This document shows, piece after piece, positions 1-5,322 of a stretch of DNA of 5,322 nt; positions within the stretch are counted from its first letter, which is position 1; the number at the start of each line of letters is the position of its first letter. This DNA comes from Filomicrobium sp. Lineage in GTDB: Bacteria > Pseudomonadota > Alphaproteobacteria > Rhizobiales > Hyphomicrobiaceae. The stretch lies in NCBI GenBank assembly GCA_021775655.1, contig JAJFHK010000457.1:1-5322 (forward strand). The letters are read 5' to 3'. Under the pieces are notes generated by a model, which worked only from the letters and a program-made list of their open reading frames with translations, ran no database searches and was not told the DNA's origin. Both the position numbers and the translations under genes were made by a program.

Positions 1-948
1 CGTACAGATTGACCCTGGTCCGATACCAACCTTGACCGCGTCCGCTCCCGCATCGATCAGCGCCCGCGTTGCGTCGGCCGTCGCAACATTGCCGGCAATG
101 ACCTGCACCTCATTGGATTGCTTCTTGATGCGTGTCACCATCTCAAGTACGCGGCTTGAATGACCGTGCGCAGTATCGACAACGATGAGATCACAGCCGG
201 CGGCGACGAGTAGCTCCGAGCGATAGAAGCCATCGTCGCCGACACTTGTCGCGGCCGCAACCCTGAGACGACCTGCTTCATCCTTGCACGCGTTCGGATG
301 CTTCTTCGCCTTTTCGATGTCTTTGACTGTTATAAGTCCGATACAATGGTAATCGTCATCTACCACCAGCAGTTTTTCAATCCGGTTCTGGTGCAGCAGT
401 TTTCGCGCTTCCTCCTGTGACACCGACCGTTTAACTGTGACGAGGTTCTCCTTGGTCATGAGCTCGAAAATCGGCTGCGCCGGATTGGAAGCAAAGCGCA
501 CATCCCGATTGGTGACGATTCCAACCAGTCGGCCCTTAGGGTCGTCGCTATTCTTTTTCTCCACCACCGGTACGCCAGAGATCTGATGCGACTGCATCAA
601 CTCCAGAGCATCAGCCAGCGTCGCATCGGGTTCGATTGTCACCGGATTAAGCACAATTCCGGATTCGTACTTTTTCACCATCGCAACCTGCCGGGCCTGT
701 TCTTCAGGCTCCAAATTGCGATGAAGCACACCAATCCCTCCAGACTGCGCAACTGCAATGGCCAGCCGTCCTTCCGTCACCGTATCCATGGCAGATGACA
801 GAATCGGGATATTCACCGAAATCGATTTGGTCACTTTCGAACCGACCTGGGCCGCGCCAGGCAGAATTTCGGAAGCGCCCGGCACCAGAAGCACATCGTC
901 GAATGTGAGTGCGATTCCATGCTCGCCTGAGACAAGACTCAGTGCCAT
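1..948 (-). CDS. guaB: IMP dehydrogenase (partial, 3' end beyond window)
   Basis: The enzyme oxidises IMP to XMP with NAD+, the committed step of guanine nucleotide synthesis in the cytoplasm. The 316 visible residues are the first two thirds of a protein that is usually about 490-500 residues. The frame opens with the family's N-terminal [10 protein letters not shown] (residues 14-23). Residues 48-75 carry [13 protein letters not shown] and the [10 protein letters not shown] barrel strand. Two tandem CBS domains (Bateman module) follow at about 97-152 and 164-214. The barrel then resumes with VVDTAHGHS (256-264), where Asp258 is the expected NAD-contacting residue, and GNVAT (286-290). The last visible residues are GIGPGSICT (308-316), the potassium/IMP loop, with the catalytic cysteine Cys315 encoded at 4-6. 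The ATG at 948 is chosen because a near-perfect AGGAGGT lies 5 nt upstream. The mobile flap and C-terminus lie off the window. The coding frame is intact and the assignment is very secure. Confidence 0.97.
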   Translation of the reverse strand, partial: MALSLVSGEHGIALTFDDVLLVPGASEILPGAAQVGSKVTKSISVNIPILSSAMDTVTEGRLAIAVAQSGGIGVLHRNLEPEEQARQVAMVKKYESGIVLNPVTIEPDATLADALELMQSHQISGVPVVEKKNSDDPKGRLVGIVTNRDVRFASNPAQPIFELMTKENLVTVKRSVSQEEARKLLHQNRIEKLLVVDDDYHCIGLITVKDIEKAKKHPNACKDEAGRLRVAAATSVGDDGFYRSELLVAAGCDLIVVDTAHGHSSRVLEMVTRIKKQSNEVQVIAGNVATADATRALIDAGADAVKVGIGPGSICT

Positions 949-953
949 GACGA

Positions 954-960
954 ACCTCCT
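954..960 (-). promoter_or_regulatory. Strong ribosome binding site of guaB
   Basis: On the minus strand AGGAGGT stands 5 nt before the guaB ATG (946-948). It is a near-complete match to the anti-Shine-Dalgarno sequence. It fixes the start codon and fits a highly translated housekeeping gene. Confidence 0.85.
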
Positions 961-993
961 GAGGTTTGAAATTCGTTTGCGCCGCACGACGGA

Positions 994-1012
994 TCCGACG
1001 GTGCCCGCCGGA
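994..1012 (-). other. Hairpin in thiO-guaB gap, proximal to guaB
   Basis: Read on the minus strand, TCCGGCGG-GCA-CCGTCGGA folds into an 8-bp GC-rich stem with a 3-nt loop. Its one imperfect pair is a G-U wobble in the minus transcript, which would be an A-C mismatch in a plus transcript, so it suits minus-strand RNA. No U-run follows, so it is not a classical intrinsic terminator. It may be a 5' leader structure of guaB, part of a weak or Rho-assisted terminator after thiO, or chance in GC-rich DNA. Confidence 0.35.
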
Positions 1013-1015
1013 CGC

Positions 1016-1031
1016 TAGGCTGCCAAGCCTA
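1016..1031 (-). other. Hairpin just after thiO
   Basis: TAGGCT-TGGC-AGCCTA on the minus strand is a perfect 6-bp stem with a 4-nt loop, starting about 18 nt after the thiO stop codon. Only 3 nt separate it from the larger hairpin at 994-1012. Together they could protect the 3' end of the upstream message or impede read-through into guaB. No U-tract is present, so termination is not shown. Confidence 0.35.
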
Positions 1032-1048
1032 TGCGGAGCCGGTGCAGG

Positions 1049-1076
1049 CCTATATCACCTCACCCGCGCTGCGCAA
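1049..1076 (-). promoter_or_regulatory. Possible guaB promoter (weak match)
   Basis: The minus strand has TTGCGC (1071-1076), a 16-nt spacer, then TATAGG (1049-1054). This resembles a sigma-70 type -35/-10 pair and overlaps the last codons of thiO. A start here would place the two hairpins at 994-1031 in the guaB leader. The match is poor at several bases and such pairs occur by chance. It is listed because guaB is expected to need its own promoter and this is the best candidate I could see nearby. Confidence 0.2.
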
Positions 1077-2138
1077 AGGCCATGCAGTGTCACTGGTTGC
1101 AACAATAAGTGGATGCGTCTTGGTAGACCCATCCAGAAAGCCCGCAACACAATTGGCCAGCACCGGCGCAAGCAAGAATCCATGCCGATATGCCCCGTTG
1201 ACCTTTATTACTCGGGTATCGGCGCTAACTAAGACGCGCGGCACATTGTCATCGAAGGCTGGCCGCAAGCCTGCACCCGCATCCACGATTTCTGCCTCCG
1301 CGAATGCCGGATGCAGTGCATAGGCCGTCCCAAGAAGCTCCAGCATGGATCGAACGGATATTGGGCCGTTGTCCTCACTTTCAATCACTGTTGCTCCAAC
1401 CATGAAGCGTTCATCGCCCCAAGGGACAATGTAGATCGGGTGGCGCGGGTGCAGAAGCCGGATCGGACGGTGCAGCAGAATTTCCCCAGTGCGCACAATA
1501 ACGCGCTCGCCGCGCACCGCACGCAGACCGGACAGCTGATCGCGCGCAGCAATCCCCCTACAATCGACCAGCAAGCCATCTTCATCAGCGATCACGCCTA
1601 TGAATTCGCCAAGCTCCGTCCCGAAATGCACGTCAACACCAGCGGCACGAACACTTGACAGGAGAAACTCAAGTGCATGTGGCGTCGCCATGTGGGCTTC
1701 GTCGGCAAAGTAAAGCCCGGCAGGAAAGCGCGTGCCGAGATCCGGCTCCAGCTTTGCAATTTCTGCCGCGTCGCAAGTGGCATGATGTTCGGTCATGCGG
1801 CGAAAGTGATCTAGGTCTCCCCGATCGCGTGAGGCCGCAACGACCAGTGTCCCATTATTGACGAGCCCGGGATAGATGTCCCGCCACATGGCAAGTCCAT
1901 CAAGGCCATGGTCGAAAACGAGGCGTGGAGCCGCTTCAGCTTCGCAATAGGGTGCGAGCATCGCACCGCCATAACTGCTTGCCGATGTCGAAAGAGGATC
2001 TGGCGCCCGATCAATGAGCCGGACGCGACGACCGCTGCGGGCAAGAGCCAGAGCTTGCCAAAGCCCGAGCACGCCCGCACCCGCAACAGTAATTGGTGCA
2101 CTTTGCTCTCTAACTGAGTTGTTCACCGAAACTGACAA
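1050..2138 (-). CDS. thiO: ThiO-type FAD-dependent glycine / D-amino-acid oxidase
   Basis: The gene encodes a 362-residue flavoenzyme of the DAO family. ThiO oxidises glycine to iminoglycine with release of H2O2, and ThiG uses the imine to build the thiazole of thiamine. An N-terminal Rossmann strand carries the dinucleotide motif GAGVLG (20-25), and Asp43 ends the second strand where the FAD ribose is bound. The segment from GLRAVRGERVIVRTGE through LLHPRHPIYIVP and FMVGATVIES (about 204-254) is characteristic of rhizobial ThiO. GLRPAF (290-295) and NGAYRHGFLLAP (314-325) form the C-terminal FAD/substrate region. Arg318 aligns with the carboxylate-binding arginine of Bacillus subtilis glycine oxidase. 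The start is TTG at 2136-2138, supported by AAGGAG 5 nt upstream; a GTG four codons further in is the alternative. About 15 residues precede the Rossmann strand. It follows ggt by 28 nt. No thiC, thiS, thiG or thiE lies beside it, so a general D-amino-acid or secondary-amine oxidase role remains possible. Confidence 0.85.
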   Translation of the reverse strand: MSVSVNNSVREQSAPITVAGAGVLGLWQALALARSGRRVRLIDRAPDPLSTSASSYGGAMLAPYCEAEAAPRLVFDHGLDGLAMWRDIYPGLVNNGTLVVAASRDRGDLDHFRRMTEHHATCDAAEIAKLEPDLGTRFPAGLYFADEAHMATPHALEFLLSSVRAAGVDVHFGTELGEFIGVIADEDGLLVDCRGIAARDQLSGLRAVRGERVIVRTGEILLHRPIRLLHPRHPIYIVPWGDERFMVGATVIESEDNGPISVRSMLELLGTAYALHPAFAEAEIVDAGAGLRPAFDDNVPRVLVSADTRVIKVNGAYRHGFLLAPVLANCVAGFLDGSTKTHPLIVATSDTAWPLRSAGEVI

Positions 2139-2143
2139 CAGTG

Positions 2144-2149
2144 CTCCTT
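2144..2149 (-). promoter_or_regulatory. Ribosome binding site deciding the TTG start of thiO
   Basis: AAGGAG on the minus strand stands 5 nt before TTG (2136-2138), within the 28-nt gap after the ggt stop. No ATG is available near here in this frame, so this site is the main evidence for a TTG start rather than the GTG at 2124-2126. The gap is too short for a separate promoter, so thiO is probably expressed from the ggt transcript. Confidence 0.65.
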
Positions 2150-2166
2150 ATCAGCTCTCACGGCAC

Positions 2167-3990
2167 TTAGTGGCCACGCGCGACGCCTTCACGACGCGGA
2201 TCGGCACCACCATCAAGTTCACCACCTGGCCGCACAACTACGACATGTGTACCTGACGTCATGAGGTCCGGCACAATTCGATGACCGAAGGGCTTCACTT
2301 TCAATCCCTGCCAGATTGCCTGCGGTCCGATCTCCAATTCGAAACCGTACCCACGACTGCCGAAGTTGACGAGGTCGGCTACTTCTTGCGCACTCATCTC
2401 CCAATCGATCAATGCAATCAGCGACTTTGCCACATATGTAATAATTCGCGAACCGCCGACGGAACCAATCGCCGCCTGCAATTGACCATCCGCATTGAGC
2501 ACCAGCGTCGGCGACATCGAACTTCGCGGGCGCTTGCCGCCTTCAATCCTGTTGGCAATGGGCCGCCCATCGCGGTCAGTGGGACGAAATGAAAAATCGG
2601 TCAATTCGTTGTTTAACAAGAATCCCGACGCCCATATGCCGGAACCAAAACCGCCCTCGATGGTCGTTGTCATAGAGACCGCATTGCCTTTTGCGTCGAC
2701 GATTGAGAGGTGGCTCGTACCTGAGCGCTCTCTCGTGACATCGATGCCGAAGTGGGTTCGTGCAAACTCTTGAGGTTCGCCCGGCATTGCGCGTTCCATC
2801 GCCCAATCCGAGATGATCTTACGCCGCGCAGCGATATAGTCCGGCGATAACAGCCCAGTAGGCGGCGCGACGAAATCTTCATCTGCCAAGTATCGGTTGC
2901 GATCCGCATAGGCGAGTTTTTCTGCTTCCGCGATGAGGTGCAGCGAACGGGGGCTCATCACACCGTGCCCTTTAGGGGAGAGGTCGTAGCCCTCAAGAAT
3001 CTTCAATGTCTGCGCAACTGTGATCCCACCCGACGACGGCAGTCCCATTCCGCACACACGCCGCTTTCGATAAGCAAAGCACACCGGCTCGCGCTCTTTC
3101 GCCTGATACCCTGCAATATCGGCAAGTGTCATATCGCCTTTGAAGTTCGGCGCATTGCCCAGTGCCTCTATGATGGATCGCGCGATTGGGCCGTCGTCAT
3201 AAAAGGCCGACGCGCCATGCTCTGAGATTGCACGCAGCGTCGTGGCCAATTCCTCGTTCTTGAGTATGTGCCCCACGGGTCGTGGCGAACCGAGGTCATC
3301 GAAAAAATATGCGCGCGCCTTCGGCGTAAAGCGCGCCGCTCCATACCAGATCAGCAGTGTATTAAGGCGCCGCGAAACTTCGAAACCACTTTCCGAGAGA
3401 CGTATCGCAGGCTCGAACAAACGCGACCACGGCAGAACCCCGTGCTTCCTGTGCGCCAGTTCCATCACGCCCAGTGTACCCGGCACACCAACACTCAAAC
3501 CCGAATTGACTATTTTGAAAAAGCTGATCGGCTTGCCATCGCGCAAAAATCGGTCGGGCTTGGCTGCTGCAGGGGCTGTTTCGCGACCGTCATAAGTCGT
3601 CACGCTGCGCGTTGCAGCATCGTAGTGCAGGACGAATGAACCACCTCCGATACCGGATGACTGAGGTTCGACCAGATTGAGAACCAGTTGCGTTGCAATC
3701 GCTGCATCGACAGCGCTGCCACCGGCCGCCAAAATCTCCACCCCTGCATCAACGGCATAAGGATTGGCCGCCGACACCATGAATTTTTGTGCCGCCGCCT
3801 GCGTCTTTTGCTCGACGCCGCTCGCTGCTTCGGGAGCAATCCGTCCGCGAGGCTCCTGCGCCGCAGCCTGCCTTAATGGAACGACACAGGAAAAAACAAC
3901 GATGACAACCGCGATCAATCCTATTGGGAATATCCAGGCCGCAGGCTTTGCCCCCATTCGTCCTGCTTTCCGTGTCGTTCGATCGTTCAA
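2167..3990 (-). CDS. ggt: Gamma-glutamyltransferase precursor (exported)
   Basis: GGT cleaves or transfers the gamma-glutamyl group of glutathione and related compounds in the periplasm. The 607-residue frame starts with a basic stretch and a hydrophobic segment (about 18-38), then AAA-Q (42-45) as a likely signal-peptidase site. The large subunit holds SGIGGGSF (112-119), YDGRETAP (133-140, Arg136 matching E. coli Arg114) and LPSSGG (317-322). Self-cleavage before Thr425, in GTSHLSIVD, would give a small subunit of 183 residues. Thr443, Asp465, the KRPRSSMSPT motif (Ser490/Ser491) and the GSVGGSRI oxyanion region are all present. The end, ADPRREGVARGH, is typical of the family. Residues matching E. 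coli Asn411 and Gln430 are Glu445 and Glu462, so donor preference may differ. Cys304 and Cys313 could pair in the periplasm. The TTG at 3988-3990 overlaps the dnaE2 stop. An ATG at 3955-3957 (596 residues) is a real alternative, with GGAAAG 8 nt and AGGA 3 nt upstream. The family is certain; the start is not. Confidence 0.94.
   Translation of the reverse strand: MNDRTTRKAGRMGAKPAAWIFPIGLIAVVIVVFSCVVPLRQAAAQEPRGRIAPEAASGVEQKTQAAAQKFMVSAANPYAVDAGVEILAAGGSAVDAAIATQLVLNLVEPQSSGIGGGSFVLHYDAATRSVTTYDGRETAPAAAKPDRFLRDGKPISFFKIVNSGLSVGVPGTLGVMELAHRKHGVLPWSRLFEPAIRLSESGFEVSRRLNTLLIWYGAARFTPKARAYFFDDLGSPRPVGHILKNEELATTLRAISEHGASAFYDDGPIARSIIEALGNAPNFKGDMTLADIAGYQAKEREPVCFAYRKRRVCGMGLPSSGGITVAQTLKILEGYDLSPKGHGVMSPRSLHLIAEAEKLAYADRNRYLADEDFVAPPTGLLSPDYIAARRKIISDWAMERAMPGEPQEFARTHFGIDVTRERSGTSHLSIVDAKGNAVSMTTTIEGGFGSGIWASGFLLNNELTDFSFRPTDRDGRPIANRIEGGKRPRSSMSPTLVLNADGQLQAAIGSVGGSRIITYVAKSLIALIDWEMSAQEVADLVNFGSRGYGFELEIGPQAIWQGLKVKPFGHRIVPDLMTSGTHVVVVRPGGELDGGADPRREGVARGH
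3852..3990 (-). other. Sec-type signal peptide region of GGT
   Basis: With the TTG start, the n-region contains Arg4, Arg7, Lys8, Arg11 and Lys15. The hydrophobic core is about residues 18-38 (WIFPIGLIAVVIVVFSCVVPL). The most likely cut is after Ala44 in QAAA-QE, giving mature GGT at Gln45. With the ATG start only one lysine precedes the core, which is weaker but workable. Export agrees with the periplasmic location of GGT in Gram-negative bacteria. The cleavage site is inferred by eye. Confidence 0.65.
3987..3990 (-). other. TTGA overlap of dnaE2 stop and possible ggt start
   Basis: The minus-strand bases TTGA contain the dnaE2 stop TGA (3987-3989) and the outermost possible ggt start TTG (3988-3990). 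Such overlaps are usual where translation of two genes is coupled by re-initiation. Only a weak GGGA lies 6 nt before the TTG. If the ATG at 3955-3957 is the real start, the genes are instead 29 nt apart. Either way the two genes are probably co-transcribed. Confidence 0.5.
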
Positions 3991-5322
3991 TGGAAATCCC
4001 GTGACTTTGGAATGATGCGCTCATTGCGCGGATGACCGGCCCATCTGGGATGCGGGCTTGCTCCGCGAACGTGCGCCGCATCTGTCCCACGCGCCGATCC
4101 TGGATCGGGCCGCAAAACTTCGTCGGCGTTGGCAATCGGTACGCGCATGTCTTTTGCCTCTTCTGACAGATGCATAAGCATGCCGCTGCGGTCAAACAAG
4201 CGCGCTGATACGACATGGATGATATCCTCATGTCGTTGCACCTGGCCCTCGATCAAGATTAACCGCGCACCCATCACAACCCTGCGATAGCGCTCCAGCG
4301 TTTTCGCCCAAACGACCGCATTGGCAACGCCTGTCTCATCTTCCAGCGTCATAAACACAACGCCTTTGGCGCTGCCCGGCCGCTGCCGCACCAGTACGAC
4401 ACCGGCAATTCTCACCCGCCGTCCATCCTTCATGCCCCGCAGTTCCGCGCAGGACACCACCTTTTCCGCTGCAAGCTCATCTCGCAAAAACTGCATCGGA
4501 TGCGCCTTTAGCGACAACCGCAGCGTCTGGTAGTCGTTGACGACATGCTCGGATAACGGCATTCGCGGCAGTTCGACCTCCGCCTCCGGACCGTCTTCAC
4601 ACGCCTCCGCCCAATCGAACAGCGGCAACCGCTCCGGTGGCCCAACCGCTTTAACCTCCCAAAGCCCTTGCCGCCGGTCGAGATCGAGAGAGCGCAGCGC
4701 ATCCGCCGCCGCCAGTTTTTCCAGAGCCGGCCGTCTCAGTCCCGACCGCCGCCTCAAGTCCTCGATATCGGCGAACCCGTTGCCGCGCACTGAAACGAGC
4801 TTATCCGCATCCTCTTCCTTGAACCCATCGATCAACCGCAAACCAAGCCGCAGCGCCGGCCCACCCTTGCCTACATCTTCAGGCCGCACATTGCGCCCTT
4901 CCTCGAACGGAGAAACACCACCAAATGGAATCGGCTGCGATCCCGGCTCCAACGTACAATCCCAGTCGGAATGATTGACATCGACGGGGCGCACCTCGAC
5001 GCCGTGCTCGCGCGCATCCCGTACGATCTGAGCGGGCGCGTAAAACCCCATCGGCTGCGAGTTGACGAGCGCTGCTGCGAACACTGCTGGATAGTGACAC
5101 TTGAGCCAGGACGATACGTAGACGAGAAGCGCAAAGCTGGCCGCGTGGCTTTCGGGAAACCCGTATTCGCCAAAGCCTTTGATCTGGTTGAAGCAACGTT
5201 GGGCAAAACTTTCTTCATAGCCGCGCGCCACCATCGCTGAGACCATCTGATCTTCAAGAAGACCGATTGTTCCCCGCCGCCTGAACGTCGCCATCGCCTT
5301 ACGCAATTCGTTGACCTGAGCA
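3987..5322 (-). CDS. dnaE2: Error-prone DNA polymerase III alpha subunit DnaE2/ImuC (partial, 5' end beyond window)
   Basis: DnaE2 (ImuC) is the translesion polymerase that works with ImuA and ImuB in damage-induced mutagenesis. Only the C-terminal 444 residues of a protein usually over 1,000 residues are present. The PHP domain and the catalytic palm lie off the window. The visible frame begins AQVNELRKAMATFRRRGTIG and runs through the C-family polymerase segment FGEYGFPESHAASFALLVY (about 50-68) and VNHSDWDCTLE (115-125). A helix-hairpin-helix region follows at about 170-209. An OB-fold starts near VRIAGVVLVRQRPGSAKG (about 303-320) and runs to about 377. The C-terminus NERIIPKSRDFH is a hallmark of the DnaE2 subfamily and separates it from replicative DnaE1. 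The frame is still open at the window edge, so the TTG at 5304-5306 is not the start. In most relatives dnaE2 ends an imuA-imuB-dnaE2 operon controlled by LexA; those genes and the operator would lie above 5322. Confidence 0.96.
   Translation of the reverse strand, partial: AQVNELRKAMATFRRRGTIGLLEDQMVSAMVARGYEESFAQRCFNQIKGFGEYGFPESHAASFALLVYVSSWLKCHYPAVFAAALVNSQPMGFYAPAQIVRDAREHGVEVRPVDVNHSDWDCTLEPGSQPIPFGGVSPFEEGRNVRPEDVGKGGPALRLGLRLIDGFKEEDADKLVSVRGNGFADIEDLRRRSGLRRPALEKLAAADALRSLDLDRRQGLWEVKAVGPPERLPLFDWAEACEDGPEAEVELPRMPLSEHVVNDYQTLRLSLKAHPMQFLRDELAAEKVVSCAELRGMKDGRRVRIAGVVLVRQRPGSAKGVVFMTLEDETGVANAVVWAKTLERYRRVVMGARLILIEGQVQRHEDIIHVVSARLFDRSGMLMHLSEEAKDMRVPIANADEVLRPDPGSARGTDAAHVRGASPHPRWAGHPRNERIIPKSRDFH

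Noticed and set aside
2139..2166. A thiamine pyrophosphate riboswitch upstream of thiO.
   Set aside because: The gap is only 28 nt and mostly ribosome binding site, far too short for a THI-box aptamer. No THI-box-like sequence was seen.
3268..3639. Overlapping plus-strand open frames of 117-123 residues opposite ggt.
   Set aside because: They are antisense to the intact GGT large subunit, contain scattered Arg and Cys residues with no domain, and have no convincing ribosome binding site.
3886..3888. Cys35 in VVFSC at the end of the GGT hydrophobic segment, considered as a lipoprotein lipobox.
   Set aside because: Phe at -2 does not fit the lipobox pattern, and a better AxA-type cleavage site follows at residues 42-44.
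3977..3988. GTTC-N4-GTTC direct repeat at the dnaE2/ggt junction, resembling an alphaproteobacterial LexA (SOS) box.
   Set aside because: The known alphaproteobacterial site has seven bases between the GTTC halves and here there are four. It also lies inside coding sequence at the end of dnaE2, not upstream of the imu operon.
3749..4231. 160-residue minus-strand open frame across the dnaE2/ggt junction.
   Set aside because: It runs in another frame over both the conserved dnaE2 C-terminus and the ggt signal peptide region and has no recognisable motif. It is a shadow of the two real genes.
4537..4974. 145-residue open frame on the plus strand, rich in Ser, Arg and Pro.
   Set aside because: It lies fully antisense to well-conserved dnaE2 coding sequence. 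Its composition is what reverse reading of GC-rich codons gives, and no domain is recognisable.
1..5322. A novel defence, mobile or otherwise undescribed system in this window.
   Set aside because: All four genes belong to recognised housekeeping or repair families, coding density is high and continuous, and I saw no terminal repeats, transposase, integrase, att site, CRISPR repeats or unknown proteins.

Overview
This is a compact stretch of bacterial chromosome with four genes, all on the minus strand. In transcription order (high to low coordinates) they are: the 3' part of dnaE2/imuC (error-prone polymerase, 3987-5322, 5' end cut by the window), ggt (gamma-glutamyltransferase precursor, 2167-3990), a thiO-type glycine/D-amino-acid oxidase (1050-2138), and the 5' two thirds of guaB (IMP dehydrogenase, 1-948, 3' end cut by the window). 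Protein features point to an alphaproteobacterium, most likely of the Hyphomicrobiales (Rhizobiales). The polymerase ends in the DnaE2 tail seen in that group, the oxidase resembles rhizobial ThiO, and the DNA is moderately GC-rich. I cannot name a genus.

Layout: dnaE2 and ggt touch or overlap (TGA stop and a possible TTG start share the bases TTGA at 3987-3990). ggt and thiO are 28 nt apart. thiO and guaB are separated by 101 nt. The first three genes could therefore be read as one transcript. guaB is a housekeeping gene with a strong ribosome binding site, and its upstream gap holds two tandem hairpins, so it probably has its own start of transcription. No interval over 300 bases lacks a gene.

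Function: the genes do not form one obvious pathway. DnaE2 is the translesion polymerase of the ImuA-ImuB-DnaE2 mutasome. GGT is an exported enzyme that splits gamma-glutamyl compounds such as glutathione. ThiO oxidises glycine to the imine used for the thiazole of thiamine, releasing H2O2. GuaB commits IMP to guanine nucleotides. GGT activity followed by peptidases would release glycine, the ThiO substrate, but that link is only inference. No other thiamine gene, mobile element, RNA gene, CRISPR array or riboswitch is visible.

This looks like an ordinary core region. The points most worth a second look are the thiO gene away from the thi operon, the TTG starts, the close coupling of ggt to dnaE2, the altered donor-pocket residues of the GGT, and the hairpins ahead of guaB.
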